A DNA stretch of 59,452 nucleotides. Source: Lachnospiraceae bacterium. Lineage in GTDB: Bacteria > Bacillota > Clostridia > Lachnospirales > Lachnospiraceae. The notes under the pieces were generated by a model. The model ran no database searches. It had not been told where the DNA came from and saw nothing but the letters and a program-made list of their open reading frames with translations. The translations under genes and the position numbers were made by a program. The stretch's first letter is position 1, and every line of letters starts with the position of its first letter. Location of the stretch: the NCBI GenBank assembly GCA_017622845.1, contig JAGAQJ010000019.1:1-59452 (forward strand), in the 5' to 3' direction. Below are positions 35,201 to 43,794 of the stretch, piece by piece.

Positions 35201-35241
35201 AACAAAAGAAGCAGCTTATATTACTTGCTGCTTCTTTTGTT
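35201..35241 (+). terminator. Intrinsic terminator of the diguanylate cyclase gene
   Basis: A perfect 15-bp stem (AACAAAAGAAGCAGC and its complement) with an 11-base loop and a TTTTGG tail. The A-run on the left could also serve the convergent gene. Confidence 0.85.
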
Positions 35242-35280
35242 TTGGAATTATTTTTAGGATTATTTAGGAGCGTTTTTATA

Positions 35281-36018
35281 TCAAATATACCAACTGCTGC
35301 TATTGCTGTAATTATTATAATAGCCGGTATTGTAATTGGAATTGCTTGTCCCGTATTTGCTGTAGGTAGAGGTCGCGCCATAAAGTTTATTTAACACGGT
35401 AAGGCTGTTTGATGCAGCGCTTTCGACAGCTTCCATCTTAGCACTGATCTTGTCCGCAAAGCTTCCTTCCTTCGCAAATAAGGCTTTCACCTTTTCTAAA
35501 TCAGCATTCGCCAGCGTCTCTTTGTCAATGGTAAGCTCTCCTGTTTTGGATACGGTGATACCGATTTCCTTAAGCGCTGTCGTATTTGCTGCAGTAATAT
35601 TGTCAAGAGAACGCTGAAACGCCAGATTTGCTGAACCGCCTATATCGTCCAGGGCACTGTATACGAGATTATAGTCTGTCACAAAGCTTTTAACATTTGC
35701 GATAAGATTTTCGCTGTCATTCTCTTGTGCCTTTTTTCCTGTCTCGTCATCTGTATAAGACATTTTGCCAATTGAAATCATTTCTGCAGTGCCAGTCTGT
35801 ATATCATTGGCAGATTTCTCCATCTTCTCATACATAGCAATCTGCTTGGATGCCTGTGTTCCATAGGAAGATGCTGTGGAAGCCGTTTTATTTGCTGAGC
35901 TTGTATTGGTGCCTGCTGTCGAAGTTTTACTGCTCAATACCCTTTTGCTGCGGCTTCTTATCGCACTTCTTAAATTTCTTGCTCTTAGTAGTGAATTTCT
36001 TGAACTATAAATATTCAT
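35281..36018 (-). CDS. FliD C-terminal-like protein under a flagellar promoter
   Basis: 245 residues. A basic N-terminus (SLLRARNLRSAIRSRSKR) precedes a Ser/Thr/Ala-rich linker. Residues ~90-215 resemble the C-terminal region of the flagellar cap FliD: LIANVKSFVTDYNLVYSAL, then ALKEIGITVSKTGELTIDKE and KVKALFAKEGSFADKIS. The tail is Tyr/Asn/Ser-rich low-complexity sequence. It is far too short to be FliD and lacks the N-terminal coiled coil. A sigma-28-type promoter 170 bases upstream supports late-flagellar expression. It may be a secreted filament-associated or FliD-derived accessory protein; the function is unknown. Confidence 0.65.
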   Translation of the reverse strand: MNIYSSRNSLLRARNLRSAIRSRSKRVLSSKTSTAGTNTSSANKTASTASSYGTQASKQIAMYEKMEKSANDIQTGTAEMISIGKMSYTDDETGKKAQENDSENLIANVKSFVTDYNLVYSALDDIGGSANLAFQRSLDNITAANTTALKEIGITVSKTGELTIDKETLANADLEKVKALFAKEGSFADKISAKMEAVESAASNSLTVLNKLYGATSTYSKYGTSNSNYNTGYYNNYSNSSSWYI

Positions 36019-36135
36019 TCAGCTTCTATCCTTTCCAATATATACTATATACAAACTTTTCTCTTTCATTCAAACAGTAAACTGAGGAGCTTGAGTTCTT
36101 TCAGCCTTTACGCTTTCTTAGTCAGCAGCAAATGC

Positions 36136-36158
36136 AGCCCACTAGGCTGAACTGTAAC
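36136..36158 (+). repeat. Dispersed repeat core (AGCC hairpin plus GGCTGAACTGTAAC)
   Basis: AGCC-CACTA-GGCT forms a small hairpin running directly into GGCTGAAC-T-GTAAC, the core shared with copies at 33261, 45678, 48418 and others. It lies in the 304-base gap between cobC and the FliD-like gene, which otherwise holds only the flagellar promoter. Confidence 0.45.
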
Positions 36159-36185
36159 ACAAAGTCATTTTTGTTTACGTAATAT

Positions 36186-36212
36186 ATATCGGTAGTATTT
36201 CTGAAATGTTAA
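36186..36212 (-). promoter_or_regulatory. Sigma-28 (FliA)-type promoter
   Basis: TTAACATT, 11 bases, then ACCGATAT on the minus strand, against the consensus TAAAGTTT-N11-GCCGATAA. The -10 core CCGATA is exact, and the spacing is the specific 11 bases of this sigma factor. Confidence 0.6.
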
Positions 36213-36322
36213 TAGCAAAACAAGGTATTTTTATCTATTTTCAGGAAATTTCGGAAATTATATGCAATTTCCACGCAATTTATTCTTGATTCCTTTATCC
36301 TTTATTTCTATTGAGGTCGTTG

Positions 36323-36856
36323 TTATAACTGCAGTTCCAACCACTCTCCATTTTGAAGCTGCCAGCGATAATATTCTCCCTTGGGCGTGCCGTACTTTTC
36401 CATGATTGCCATAATCGTGCCGCCGTGTACCACAAATGCTGCTGTTTCCGCATTCAATGTCTGCAGCTGCTTCAGGCATTCCTCAAAAGCATTCTGGCAG
36501 CGGATGGTAAAAGCACTCTTTCCTTCTCCCTCAGGAAAAGCACTCTCCCCACCGCTTTCAAGCCAACGAATATAGTCCGGATTATCTTTCAATTCCTCAT
36601 AATTTTTGTTTTCAAACAGTCCGAAATCCATTTCCCGCAGTCCGTCGCAAAGTATCATTTTCTGCCTTCCATATATTTGCTTCGCTGTCTGAATACACCG
36701 CTTCAAGGGACTTACATAAATAACCTCCGCCTCAGGGTATGTGCGTTCGGCAAGCTGTCTGATTCCCTCCTCACACAGGGGCTCGTCTGTTTTTCCAATA
36801 TATCTTTTCTGCGCATTTCCCTGGGTCATGCCATGGCGTATTAAATATATTTTCAT
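36323..36856 (-). CDS. cobC: Alpha-ribazole phosphatase / histidine phosphatase
   Basis: 177 residues. The phosphoglycerate-mutase-fold active site is at the very start: MKIYLIRHGMTQGNAQKRY (catalytic His, Arg), with YVSPLKRCIQTA and REMDFGLFENKNYEEL, and the second histidine in FVVHGGTIMA. CobC removes the 5'-phosphate from alpha-ribazole-phosphate or from cobalamin-5'-phosphate. It is the last gene of the cob operon (about 120 bases after the cobU-like gene), which is the main reason for choosing this function over a generic phosphatase. Confidence 0.85.
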   Translation of the reverse strand: MKIYLIRHGMTQGNAQKRYIGKTDEPLCEEGIRQLAERTYPEAEVIYVSPLKRCIQTAKQIYGRQKMILCDGLREMDFGLFENKNYEELKDNPDYIRWLESGGESAFPEGEGKSAFTIRCQNAFEECLKQLQTLNAETAAFVVHGGTIMAIMEKYGTPKGEYYRWQLQNGEWLELQL

Positions 36857-36978
36857 ATTTCCAGCTGTATTTCTCCTTTCTTTTCCGGAGTATTTTTAAA
36901 TCATTTTCCGGCAAGGCAGCGCTAATTTTTATACCCTGGTCATATCTGCTCTTGTAAACTGAAGGCAGAATGTCGCTT

Positions 36979-37464
36979 TCACGATTCCTGAATCACCTGA
37001 CCAATGCCGCTTATCACACGTATGACCCGGTCTGCCTTTTCTGCCAGAAAACAGCCTGTATATCCCACTGCTTCGCGGTATAATCGGTCCGCCTTCTCAA
37101 CAGGAACAATACCGCAGCCAACTTCATCCATTGTAATAATAAGGTCCGGTCTTTGCCGGAGCAGCCGCTCCAATATATCTGTGACAGATTTTCCGATAAT
37201 TTTATAGGATTCATCTGTCTTTTCTGCAGCGCTGACTGCATTTAGGCCGGACTCTGCATTTGCAATTATATTCTTAATAAGCTCATGCACATTTAGGATA
37301 CAGCCTGCTTGGGCGCCCTTTGTCATAAGGAACTCCTCTATATCCGAAAGCTCTGCATTTTTGTCAATATCGCAGCAGTTGCATACCATGCTGTCATCCA
37401 TATGAAAATTTGCCTTTATATAATGATACTTTCCCTGATAAGCCCCGCCTGTCACAAATATCAT
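36979..37464 (-). CDS. CobU paralogue with degenerate nucleotide loop
   Basis: 161 residues. The front, MIFVTGGAYQGKYHYIKANF, aligns with the CobU P-loop (GGxRSGKS) but the Ser/Thr after the lysine is Tyr, and the HRxxRP guanylylation histidine block is missing. The rear is the opposite: DLIITMDEVGCGIVPVEKAD and AEKADRVIRVISGIGQVI match the canonical CobU C-terminus (NEVGxGIVP...ADxVxxVxxGxP) very well. The complete CobU-type protein encoded 0.9 kb upstream has the reverse pattern. This one is probably a partner or regulatory subunit of adenosylcobinamide kinase/guanylyltransferase. Confidence 0.65.
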   Translation of the reverse strand: MIFVTGGAYQGKYHYIKANFHMDDSMVCNCCDIDKNAELSDIEEFLMTKGAQAGCILNVHELIKNIIANAESGLNAVSAAEKTDESYKIIGKSVTDILERLLRQRPDLIITMDEVGCGIVPVEKADRLYREAVGYTGCFLAEKADRVIRVISGIGQVIQES

Positions 37465-37578
37465 GCTAATCTCCCATTCTTAAATTTGTACACAAACACA
37501 GATTCTCTCTGTATAAAAAACGTCATATATATAATGTATTTTCACACTCAACACGCTATCTTTCCATAAAATAGTAAT

Positions 37579-38391
37579 CTACGCACCGATTCCCAAAGCA
37601 TATCCGCCAAGCACTACGATATATAGAAGAACCTGTTCACACACCTGCAGATACCAGCCTGCCAAGTCTCCTGTAATGCCTCCAAACTGTTTTTGGGACA
37701 TTTTATAATAATACCAAAAAACTGCTGCAAGCGCGATAAGCATTGCTATTCCTATCACTTGATGCAGCGCAGTCAGAATGCCAAATGTTGCAAGCAAATA
37801 TATCAGCAGTCCTGTCCTGACAACGATTTTTGCACTCATTTTCTTAAAGCCTGCCAGAGAACTTTTTTCAGCGCCTTTCCCTGTAGCGCTTGGAAATGTG
37901 ACTGCCGCCAATCCACTTGTGATTCTTGACAGGATATAAATAAATGACACGCATGTCATAATATTCATTTTGTTACCGCTTCCTGCTAAACTGCTATGTA
38001 TCTCACTATATGCACCTACATTCAGCACCAGATACACACCAGTCCATATCACGGCAAATGCCCCTACATGTGAATCCTTTAATATCGTAAACTTTTTCTC
38101 CTGACTCCCATAGGAGGACAATGCATCTGTCGTATCCAGAAAGCCATCCATGTGAAAGCCTCCTGTAACAAAAAAAGGAATTGCCGATGCTACCGATGCA
38201 TAAAAAAGGTTTCCAATGCCAAGTTTCTCACATAATATATACCATCCCATCTCCAAAATTCCTATCACAACTCCTATCAGCGGAAAACCCAGAAATACAT
38301 ACCGCATATCCTTTTCCGTATACATAAGCTGGGGCATGGGGACTCTGGAATACATGGAAAATGCAAGACAAATGGTCTTAAGCACACTCAT
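37579..38391 (-). CDS. cobS: Adenosylcobinamide-GDP ribazoletransferase (cobalamin synthase)
   Basis: 270 residues with six to seven membrane helices, an integral membrane enzyme. Conserved blocks include MYSRVPMP near the start, FPLIGVVIGILE, and the active-site FVTGGFHMDGFLDTTDALSS, with catalytic acidic residues, followed by KDSHVGAFAV. It joins adenosylcobinamide-GDP to alpha-ribazole-phosphate to finish the nucleotide loop. It overlaps the end of cobU by 4 bases, so the two are coupled. Confidence 0.95.
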   Translation of the reverse strand: MSVLKTICLAFSMYSRVPMPQLMYTEKDMRYVFLGFPLIGVVIGILEMGWYILCEKLGIGNLFYASVASAIPFFVTGGFHMDGFLDTTDALSSYGSQEKKFTILKDSHVGAFAVIWTGVYLVLNVGAYSEIHSSLAGSGNKMNIMTCVSFIYILSRITSGLAAVTFPSATGKGAEKSSLAGFKKMSAKIVVRTGLLIYLLATFGILTALHQVIGIAMLIALAAVFWYYYKMSQKQFGGITGDLAGWYLQVCEQVLLYIVVLGGYALGIGA

Positions 38392-38927
38392 GCTTTGCTG
38401 CCTCCTTTTATAAATACCGGAATCCCATACACAACCTCTATGACCTCATCGGCAAGCACTGCAAGCGCTTGATTTATCTCCCCCAACAGCCTGATATAAG
38501 CAAGCGTCTGCGTATCATACTGCATCGTGTCGGAAAAGACTTCGTTCGTAACTGCCACAAAATTTTCCGAGCAGTCTAAAAGATGTTGGATTCCTTGTAT
38601 GATTCTTGTTTTTAACATTGCGGCTGACTGCGGCTCCTGCCTTGCAAACATTTCATTTGCTGCCAGATTGGACATACACTCAAGCAGTATATTTTTTCCT
38701 TTGGGTATCTCTGCTGTCTCCATATCCAAATAAATTTCCCTTGTCTCAAAGCGCCTCTGTGCTCTTTGCCTTCTGTGCTTTTCTACCCTGGCTCTGCCCT
38801 CATCGCCATAGGGCTGCATGGTTGCAATATAAATTGCCGACTCACTCTTTGGTGTCAGCTCCATAATTCTTTTTTCTGCATATTCAGATTTGCCGCTGGC
38901 ACTTGCCCCTGTCACTACAATAAACAT
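38388..38927 (-). CDS. cobU: Adenosylcobinamide kinase/guanylyltransferase
   Basis: 179 residues. The P-loop is intact (IVVTGASASGKSEYAEKR), followed by AIYIATMQPYGDEGRARVEKH with the RxxRxxxH-type block that carries the guanylylated histidine. VTNEVFSDTMQYDTQTLAYI replaces the usual NEVGxGIVP segment, so the C-terminal half is divergent. It phosphorylates adenosylcobinamide and adds GMP. It lies between cobT (59-base gap) and cobS (4-base overlap). Together with the second CobU-like protein at 36979-37464 it may form a split or hetero-oligomeric enzyme. Confidence 0.85.
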   Translation of the reverse strand: MFIVVTGASASGKSEYAEKRIMELTPKSESAIYIATMQPYGDEGRARVEKHRRQRAQRRFETREIYLDMETAEIPKGKNILLECMSNLAANEMFARQEPQSAAMLKTRIIQGIQHLLDCSENFVAVTNEVFSDTMQYDTQTLAYIRLLGEINQALAVLADEVIEVVYGIPVFIKGGSKA

Positions 38928-38986
38928 CTTTCCTCCAAAATTAAGGCTTTTTATCTGCTTCCACGCGATATATCAGCGTCATATCA

Positions 38987-40051
38987 TCAGGACTGCGGTG
39001 TATACGGTTCAAGCTCAATCTCACGAAACGTATGTGCTGTTCCATACTCCGCCATGATAATATCGAGAAGCGGAAACAAAAGTACTGCACCAGTTCCCTC
39101 TCCAAGGCACATATCCGCATGCAGCACTGCACTCTTTTCCATTGCCTCCAACAGCAGCGCTCCTGCCGGTTCTTTTGAAACATGCGACGCAAATATGTAA
39201 GGCGCACACTCCGGTATCATGCGCATCGCTGTCAGTCCTGCAACAACGGATATTACGCCGTCCATAATAATTGGTATCCGGTGAACCATTCCTCCGATAC
39301 AGGTTCCTGCCATCGCTGCAATATCAAAGCCTCCAAGCTTTTGCAGCACATCGAAGGCGTCCTTTTTATCAGGTCTGTTAACTTCCACAGCCTTCCTGAT
39401 CACATTGATTTTTCTTGCCAGTGCACTATCGGAAAGTCCCGCGCCTCTCCCTGTCAGCTCCCCGGCTGGCCTGTCAAGCAGAACACTCGCCATCGCGCTT
39501 GAGGTTGTCGTATTTCCGATTCCCATCTCGCCAATCGCAATCATCTGATAGTCTTTCTCCTTCAGTTCCCCGACGAGTTCGATTCCTACTCGAAGCGCTT
39601 TCAGGCATTGTTCCGCACTCATGGCGGCTCCTTCTGCAATATTACCGGTTCCATATGCTATTTTTTTATTCAGAAGCTTCGGATGGCATACATCTTCCTT
39701 GATGCCGATATCAACAGGGTACACCTGTGCCCCTGCTTTCTGCGCCATAATGTTAATGTTTGCCCTTCCTTCCGCCATGCTCTCTGCCACCATTGCAGTG
39801 ACACTGCTGTCAGACTGGCTAATCCCCTCGGACACCACACCGTTATCTGCGCAGTAAGTCAAAACAGCTTTATTTTTCAGATGAAAGATATGTGTGCCAT
39901 AGATGCCTGCAAGCTGTATGACTGCCGTCTCAAATTTACCGAGGCTGTTCAGCGGCTTTGCGACATTGTCCCACTGCTCTTTTGCCAACTCCATTGCTGT
40001 TGTATCGGGGTAATTTACCTGTAGCTTTAGTTCTTTATATAAATCTGTCAT
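38987..40051 (-). CDS. cobT: Nicotinate-nucleotide--dimethylbenzimidazole phosphoribosyltransferase
   Basis: 354 residues, the standard CobT length. Conserved features: TYCADNGVVSEGISQSDSSV near residue 90, IAIGEMGIGNTTTSSAMA, TGRGAGLSD, GGFDIAAMAGT, and the catalytic glutamate block CLGEGTGAVLLFPLLD near the C-terminus. It transfers ribose-phosphate from nicotinate mononucleotide to the lower-ligand base to give alpha-ribazole-phosphate. It is the second gene of the operon. No lower-ligand synthesis genes (bluB, bza) are seen, so the base may be salvaged. Confidence 0.96.
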   Translation of the reverse strand: MTDLYKELKLQVNYPDTTAMELAKEQWDNVAKPLNSLGKFETAVIQLAGIYGTHIFHLKNKAVLTYCADNGVVSEGISQSDSSVTAMVAESMAEGRANINIMAQKAGAQVYPVDIGIKEDVCHPKLLNKKIAYGTGNIAEGAAMSAEQCLKALRVGIELVGELKEKDYQMIAIGEMGIGNTTTSSAMASVLLDRPAGELTGRGAGLSDSALARKINVIRKAVEVNRPDKKDAFDVLQKLGGFDIAAMAGTCIGGMVHRIPIIMDGVISVVAGLTAMRMIPECAPYIFASHVSKEPAGALLLEAMEKSAVLHADMCLGEGTGAVLLFPLLDIIMAEYGTAHTFREIELEPYTPQS

Positions 40052-40156
40052 GTTTTATCATTCCTTTCGCATTACGCAAGGCGTATACAAAACGATATTG
40101 AACCATATTGATTCCCTGCTGCAGCAAGCTTCCGCTTTCTCAAGGGTAGCTGCAAA

Positions 40157-40693
40157 TCAATACTCTATTCCCGGTCTTGCGTGCACTCCCTTTTCGTAGG
40201 GGTGACGTACGCATGCCATTTCCGTAATATAATCAGCCTGGTCAAGAAGCTCCTGTGCCGGATTCCTGCCTGTAAGCACCAGCTCTGTCTTGTACTGCTT
40301 TGCCATGTTTATAAGTGTTATAACTTTTTCCTTGTCAATCAATTCATTCTGATATGCGGATAAAAGCTCATCCAATATCACGAGCTGATACCTGCCTTCC
40401 TGTACTGCTTTTATCAGTCTGTCAAGTTCCTTATCGTTAACTTCTTTTAAGTGTGCTTTCTCATCCGGTGTCATCTTCCATGTAAAACCATATGAATTTT
40501 TCACCGCGACAAGCTCTATATTTTCAATCGTCTGCAGTATTTTTAGCTCTGATGAAGTGCCTGTTTTCATAAACTGCGCAAAGCAGACCTCCAGACCTGC
40601 ACCTGCTGCCCTGACTGCAAGCCCTACTGCTGCAGTTGTTTTTCCTTTGCCGTCTCCGTGATAAATATGAATCAATCCTGTCTGCATATTCAT
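40157..40693 (-). CDS. cobO: Corrinoid adenosyltransferase
   Basis: 178 residues from the ATG at 40693; ATGs at 40705 and 40687 are also possible because AAGGAAGAA lies between them. The ATP-binding loop is unusual for P-loops but typical of CobA/CobO: IHIYHGDGKGKTTAAVGLA. FAQFMKTGTSSEL, VILDELLSAYQ and LVLTGRNPAQEL complete the family pattern. It transfers the 5'-deoxyadenosyl group from ATP to cob(I)yrinic acid diamide or cobinamide. It heads the operon of lower-pathway genes. Its promoter must lie in the 45 bases up to the flotillin terminator; there is no room for a cobalamin riboswitch. Confidence 0.95.
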   Translation of the reverse strand: MNMQTGLIHIYHGDGKGKTTAAVGLAVRAAGAGLEVCFAQFMKTGTSSELKILQTIENIELVAVKNSYGFTWKMTPDEKAHLKEVNDKELDRLIKAVQEGRYQLVILDELLSAYQNELIDKEKVITLINMAKQYKTELVLTGRNPAQELLDQADYITEMACVRHPYEKGVHARPGIEY

Positions 40694-40749
40694 TTCTTCC
40701 TTCATTTATCATTCATTATATCTTTGCACACAAATATATTCTATCAAAA

Positions 40750-40789
40750 AAACCGATTGTCTTCAATGTTAAATGAAAACAATCGGTTT
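40750..40789 (-). terminator. Intrinsic terminator of the flotillin gene
   Basis: An 11-bp perfect stem AAACCGATTGT/ACAATCGGTTT with an 18-base loop and a run of seven T on the minus strand. It insulates the flotillin gene from the cob operon. Confidence 0.8.
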
Positions 40790-40803
40790 ATGTTTTATGC
40801 TTA

Positions 40804-42336
40804 TTACAACTCCGTCTTTTGCTCCGGTGTCGGCTGATTAATGGTCAGATTAACTCCATCAAGACCGTTTACGGTAATATTTCTATTCACTTTGGCATCA
40901 TAGGATTCTGCATTGATGATACTTGCAAGATCAATTCCTGTTGTCTCCTTCATGGACTCAAAAAGCTTTGTCATGACAGCCGGAACATTTCCTGCCACCT
41001 GATCGACGCCATTTGAACTGCCGTCTCCTCCAATAATCGTAATCTTATCAATCTGTGCTAACGGCTCAGCAATCTTTCCTGCTATATCCGGAAGTACCTT
41101 AATCATCATCTCAGCAACCGCTGCCTTGTTATACTTGGCATAGGCTTCTGCCTTTTTCTCCATCGCTTCTGCCTCCGCAAGACCTTTTGCCTGTATTGCC
41201 TCCGCTTCGGCAACACCTTTTGCTCTCACTGCTGCTGCCTCTGCTTCACCAAACGCCCTGATACCTTGCGCCTCCTGCTCTTTTGAATATCTGTCTGCCT
41301 CTGCCTGCGCCTTCTTTGCTTCTGCTTCTCTCTGTGCCTCAAACTGCTGCGCTTCTGCTTCCTTCTGCCTCTGGTAAAGAGCTGCATCTGCCTTCTGCTG
41401 TGCTGCATATTTCTCAGCTTCCGCTTGTTTCTTTACCTCTGCCTCAAGAGCGCGCTCCTTAACGGCTACCTGCTTCTGTTTTAACTCAATCTCACGTTCC
41501 TGCTTTGCAATGTCCGCATTTGCAGTGGTAATCTCGATTGTCTTACGCTGCTCCTCTTTCTGGATTTCGTAAGCGGCATCTGCCATAGCCTTCTTGGTGT
41601 CTGCCACCATCTGAAGCTCTGATTTTTTGATGGCAAGCTCGTTCTGCTTCTTTGCTGTCTCTGTCTGCGCTGCTACTGCCGCGTCATTTGACTCCTTGTC
41701 TGCTGATGCCTGCGCAACCTTGATATCTCTCTCGCTCTCAGCTCTTGCGATAGCGGCTGCCTTCTTAATCTTTACGATATTGTCAATACCAAGATTTTCA
41801 ATGACATCATTTCCGTCAACAAAATTCTGCACATTGAAGCTTATGATATCAAGTCCCATCGCTGCAAGGTCAGGCTCCGCATTCTCCTTTACAAGGTTTG
41901 CAAACTTCTGGCGGTCTGAAACCATTTCCTCAAGTCTCATGCGTCCTACGATTTCACGCACATTCCCCTCAAGAACCTCTCTTGCCACACCTGCTATGTA
42001 CTCCGTGTTCTTGTTCAGGAAGTTCTCTGCCGCAAGTCTGAGCTTGTCAGGCTGATTGCTAATCTTGACATTTACGGTAGCATCCACATTGATATTGATA
42101 TAATCTGCTGTAGGTACAGCATTACTTGTCTTGACATCAATCGGAATCAGTCTGAGATTCAGCTTATCCAATCTCTCGAAAAACGGAATTCTGATGCTTG
42201 CCTTTCCAATGACAACCTTTGACTTTTTCTTGATACCTGAAATAATAAATGCCATATCAGGCGGTGCTTTCACATATCCTATGCAAAACAGTATGATAAA
42301 GATAATTACAGCAACTCCAATAATGATTCCTGCCAT
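40804..42336 (-). CDS. Flotillin-family membrane scaffold protein
   Basis: 510 residues. One N-terminal membrane helix or hairpin (GIIIGVAVIIFIILFCIGYV) precedes the SPFH/band-7 domain (residues ~25-210: INVDATVNVKIS, VAREVLEGNVREIVGRM, LDIISFNVQNFVDG). The long flotillin coiled coil, rich in A, E and K (residues ~215-430, with KAAAIARAESERDIKVAQ), follows. Then comes a conserved tail with IGGDGSSNGVDQVAGNVPA. Flotillins organise functional membrane microdomains. The gene is monocistronic, with its own promoter and terminator. An NfeD-type partner gene is not adjacent. Confidence 0.93.
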   Translation of the reverse strand: MAGIIIGVAVIIFIILFCIGYVKAPPDMAFIISGIKKKSKVVIGKASIRIPFFERLDKLNLRLIPIDVKTSNAVPTADYININVDATVNVKISNQPDKLRLAAENFLNKNTEYIAGVAREVLEGNVREIVGRMRLEEMVSDRQKFANLVKENAEPDLAAMGLDIISFNVQNFVDGNDVIENLGIDNIVKIKKAAAIARAESERDIKVAQASADKESNDAAVAAQTETAKKQNELAIKKSELQMVADTKKAMADAAYEIQKEEQRKTIEITTANADIAKQEREIELKQKQVAVKERALEAEVKKQAEAEKYAAQQKADAALYQRQKEAEAQQFEAQREAEAKKAQAEADRYSKEQEAQGIRAFGEAEAAAVRAKGVAEAEAIQAKGLAEAEAMEKKAEAYAKYNKAAVAEMMIKVLPDIAGKIAEPLAQIDKITIIGGDGSSNGVDQVAGNVPAVMTKLFESMKETTGIDLASIINAESYDAKVNRNITVNGLDGVNLTINQPTPEQKTEL

Positions 42337-42427
42337 TTTGTTTTCCTCTCTTTTGTTATGATTTATAAACAGATATATAAATGCTCCACACTTTCACATC
42401 GCCTATTTATATTTGTTTACAGTTCAA

Positions 42428-42456
42428 AGTATAGCATAGATTGTAATTTATGTCAC
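42428..42456 (-). promoter_or_regulatory. Promoter of the flotillin gene
   Basis: GTGACA (42451-42456), 17 bases, TATACT (42428-42433) on the minus strand, about 92 bases before the start codon. Confidence 0.6.
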
Positions 42457-42482
42457 TTTGTTTATACACTTTTGAAATCACA

Positions 42483-42968
42483 TTACACTTTCGCCCGAAA
42501 GCCGGCGCTTTTTATTTCCGGTGTCCAGAATATACTGTTGTATTTTGCCTGTTGCTCTATCTCGTATACACTTGTAGTCCTTATAACCGAGCGGCTTGTC
42601 ATTTTACTGCACAATTGTGTTTGCTCATTTAATTCATCTGTGACATAGATTTCTGTACTGATGTTATTGTAATTGTTCATGTGACAGGTACAATCCATAA
42701 GAAATCCTCCAGTAGCAATAATGATATCTTGTAAGCTTTTCATGCAGTACGGCAGCAGATTTAAATTTTCCTCCAGCCATTGTCCAATCTTTTTGTCCTT
42801 CGTCGCCCTATAGTAAAGCCTTGGACTGATATCTACCTGATATTCGTCTGTCTTCATACATTCAAAGCTTTTTCGAATATATTTTTCATACTCTGACGGA
42901 TTTTTGTATTTGACCTGTAGCTCTTCGTTCTTTTCTTTTTTTATGCTCTGCATATATTCCGGTTCCAT
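42483..42968 (-). CDS. Unknown 161-residue protein
   Basis: I do not recognise this protein. It is soluble and mixed in charge. The first half is Lys/Glu-rich (SIKKEKNEELQVKYKNPSEY); the middle has LPYCMKSLQDIIIATGGF and a CTCHMNNYNN segment. The C-terminus is Thr/Ser-rich. There is no strong ribosome site at the ATG; a start five codons in (preceded by CCGGAATAT) is possible. It follows the gene at 43053-43631 by 84 bases with a hairpin in between, so the two may be co-transcribed. It could be a flagellum- or envelope-related protein, but nothing in the sequence shows that. Confidence 0.5.
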   Translation of the reverse strand: MEPEYMQSIKKEKNEELQVKYKNPSEYEKYIRKSFECMKTDEYQVDISPRLYYRATKDKKIGQWLEENLNLLPYCMKSLQDIIIATGGFLMDCTCHMNNYNNISTEIYVTDELNEQTQLCSKMTSRSVIRTTSVYEIEQQAKYNSIFWTPEIKSAGFRAKV

Positions 42969-42977
42969 ATCAATAAC

Positions 42978-43005
42978 TTATCGAAAGATATGTTGCTTTC
43001 GATAA
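42978..43005. other. 10-bp perfect hairpin between two unknown genes
   Basis: TTATCGAAAG and its complement with an 8-base loop. There is no T-run after it on the minus strand, so it could be an mRNA-stability or processing element and not a terminator. Confidence 0.4.
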
Positions 43006-43052
43006 AAACGTGTTCTTTGTACCACAATTCCCTTATCTGTTCTGTAAAAATT

Positions 43053-43631
43053 TTATGCTTTCATATCAATTGGAATGTACTGCCTCTCAAGATACTCCTT
43101 TGTAAGCTTTTCCTGCTCCACAACTTCCGGCAGCTCCTCCTCATATTCAGCATTTTCAAGGGGAGCTTCATCGTCTGACAACTCATCAATCGTTTCCTGC
43201 AAAGTCTCCTCATCCAGCGTATCTTGAAGCATCTCTGTGAGCATACCGCCATCTTCGATACCAAGCGCCTCTTTTACGAGTTCTTCTTTTCTCTCCTCGG
43301 CTGTCTTTGGTTCAAGTTCCTTAGCCGCCTCAGCAATCTTTTCGCCGCGCTCTTGTGCTTCGTCCATACAATGCATCATCTGTTCCTGATTGTACTGCTT
43401 TTTTACTGCTGCAATCTGGTCTTCATAAGTATGGAAAAGTTCTAGCTTCTGCGCAATCTCATCAAGGCTTCCGCATTGCATATTTTTAAGCCCAGCTTTT
43501 TTAGTCTCAAAAAAATCAATCTGTGATTGTGCCTTCTGCTGCCTTTCTGCTTTTTCCTCTGTGCTCTTTAAACCGCTTCCAAAATGTTGTGAAAGTACGG
43601 AAAAAGAACTGTTATTTCGTAAAATCTTCAT
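43053..43631 (-). CDS. Unknown acidic coiled-coil protein
   Basis: 192 residues from the ATG at 43631 (AAGGAAAG upstream). It is almost entirely helical, Glu/Lys/Gln-rich: STEEKAERQQKAQSQIDFF near the front, a central ~55-residue helix (YEDQIAAVKKQYNQEQM), and an acidic tail with LTEMLQDTLDEETLQETIDE. There is no membrane segment, signal peptide or recognised domain. A plausible role is a structural or adaptor protein. It is the first of two unknown genes. Confidence 0.55.
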   Translation of the reverse strand: MKILRNNSSFSVLSQHFGSGLKSTEEKAERQQKAQSQIDFFETKKAGLKNMQCGSLDEIAQKLELFHTYEDQIAAVKKQYNQEQMMHCMDEAQERGEKIAEAAKELEPKTAEERKEELVKEALGIEDGGMLTEMLQDTLDEETLQETIDELSDDEAPLENAEYEEELPEVVEQEKLTKEYLERQYIPIDMKA

Positions 43632-43794
43632 ATGTTCAACTTTCCTTTCTTCTATCATGATATGCTATTATATCTGCCACTCTCGTCATCCTTCAACTAT
43701 ACATTTTATATCGGCATATGCGGCTGATTTCATCATAGTTATGGTAAAAATCAAAAAGCAGGTTCGCCACTTTATGGGTCTTAGTGTTCCATTG

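Noticed and set aside
40706-40803. Expected a cobalamin riboswitch ahead of the cob operon
   Set aside because: Only about 45 bases separate the first cob start from the flotillin terminator, too few for the ~200-base element, and no B12-box-like sequence is visible.
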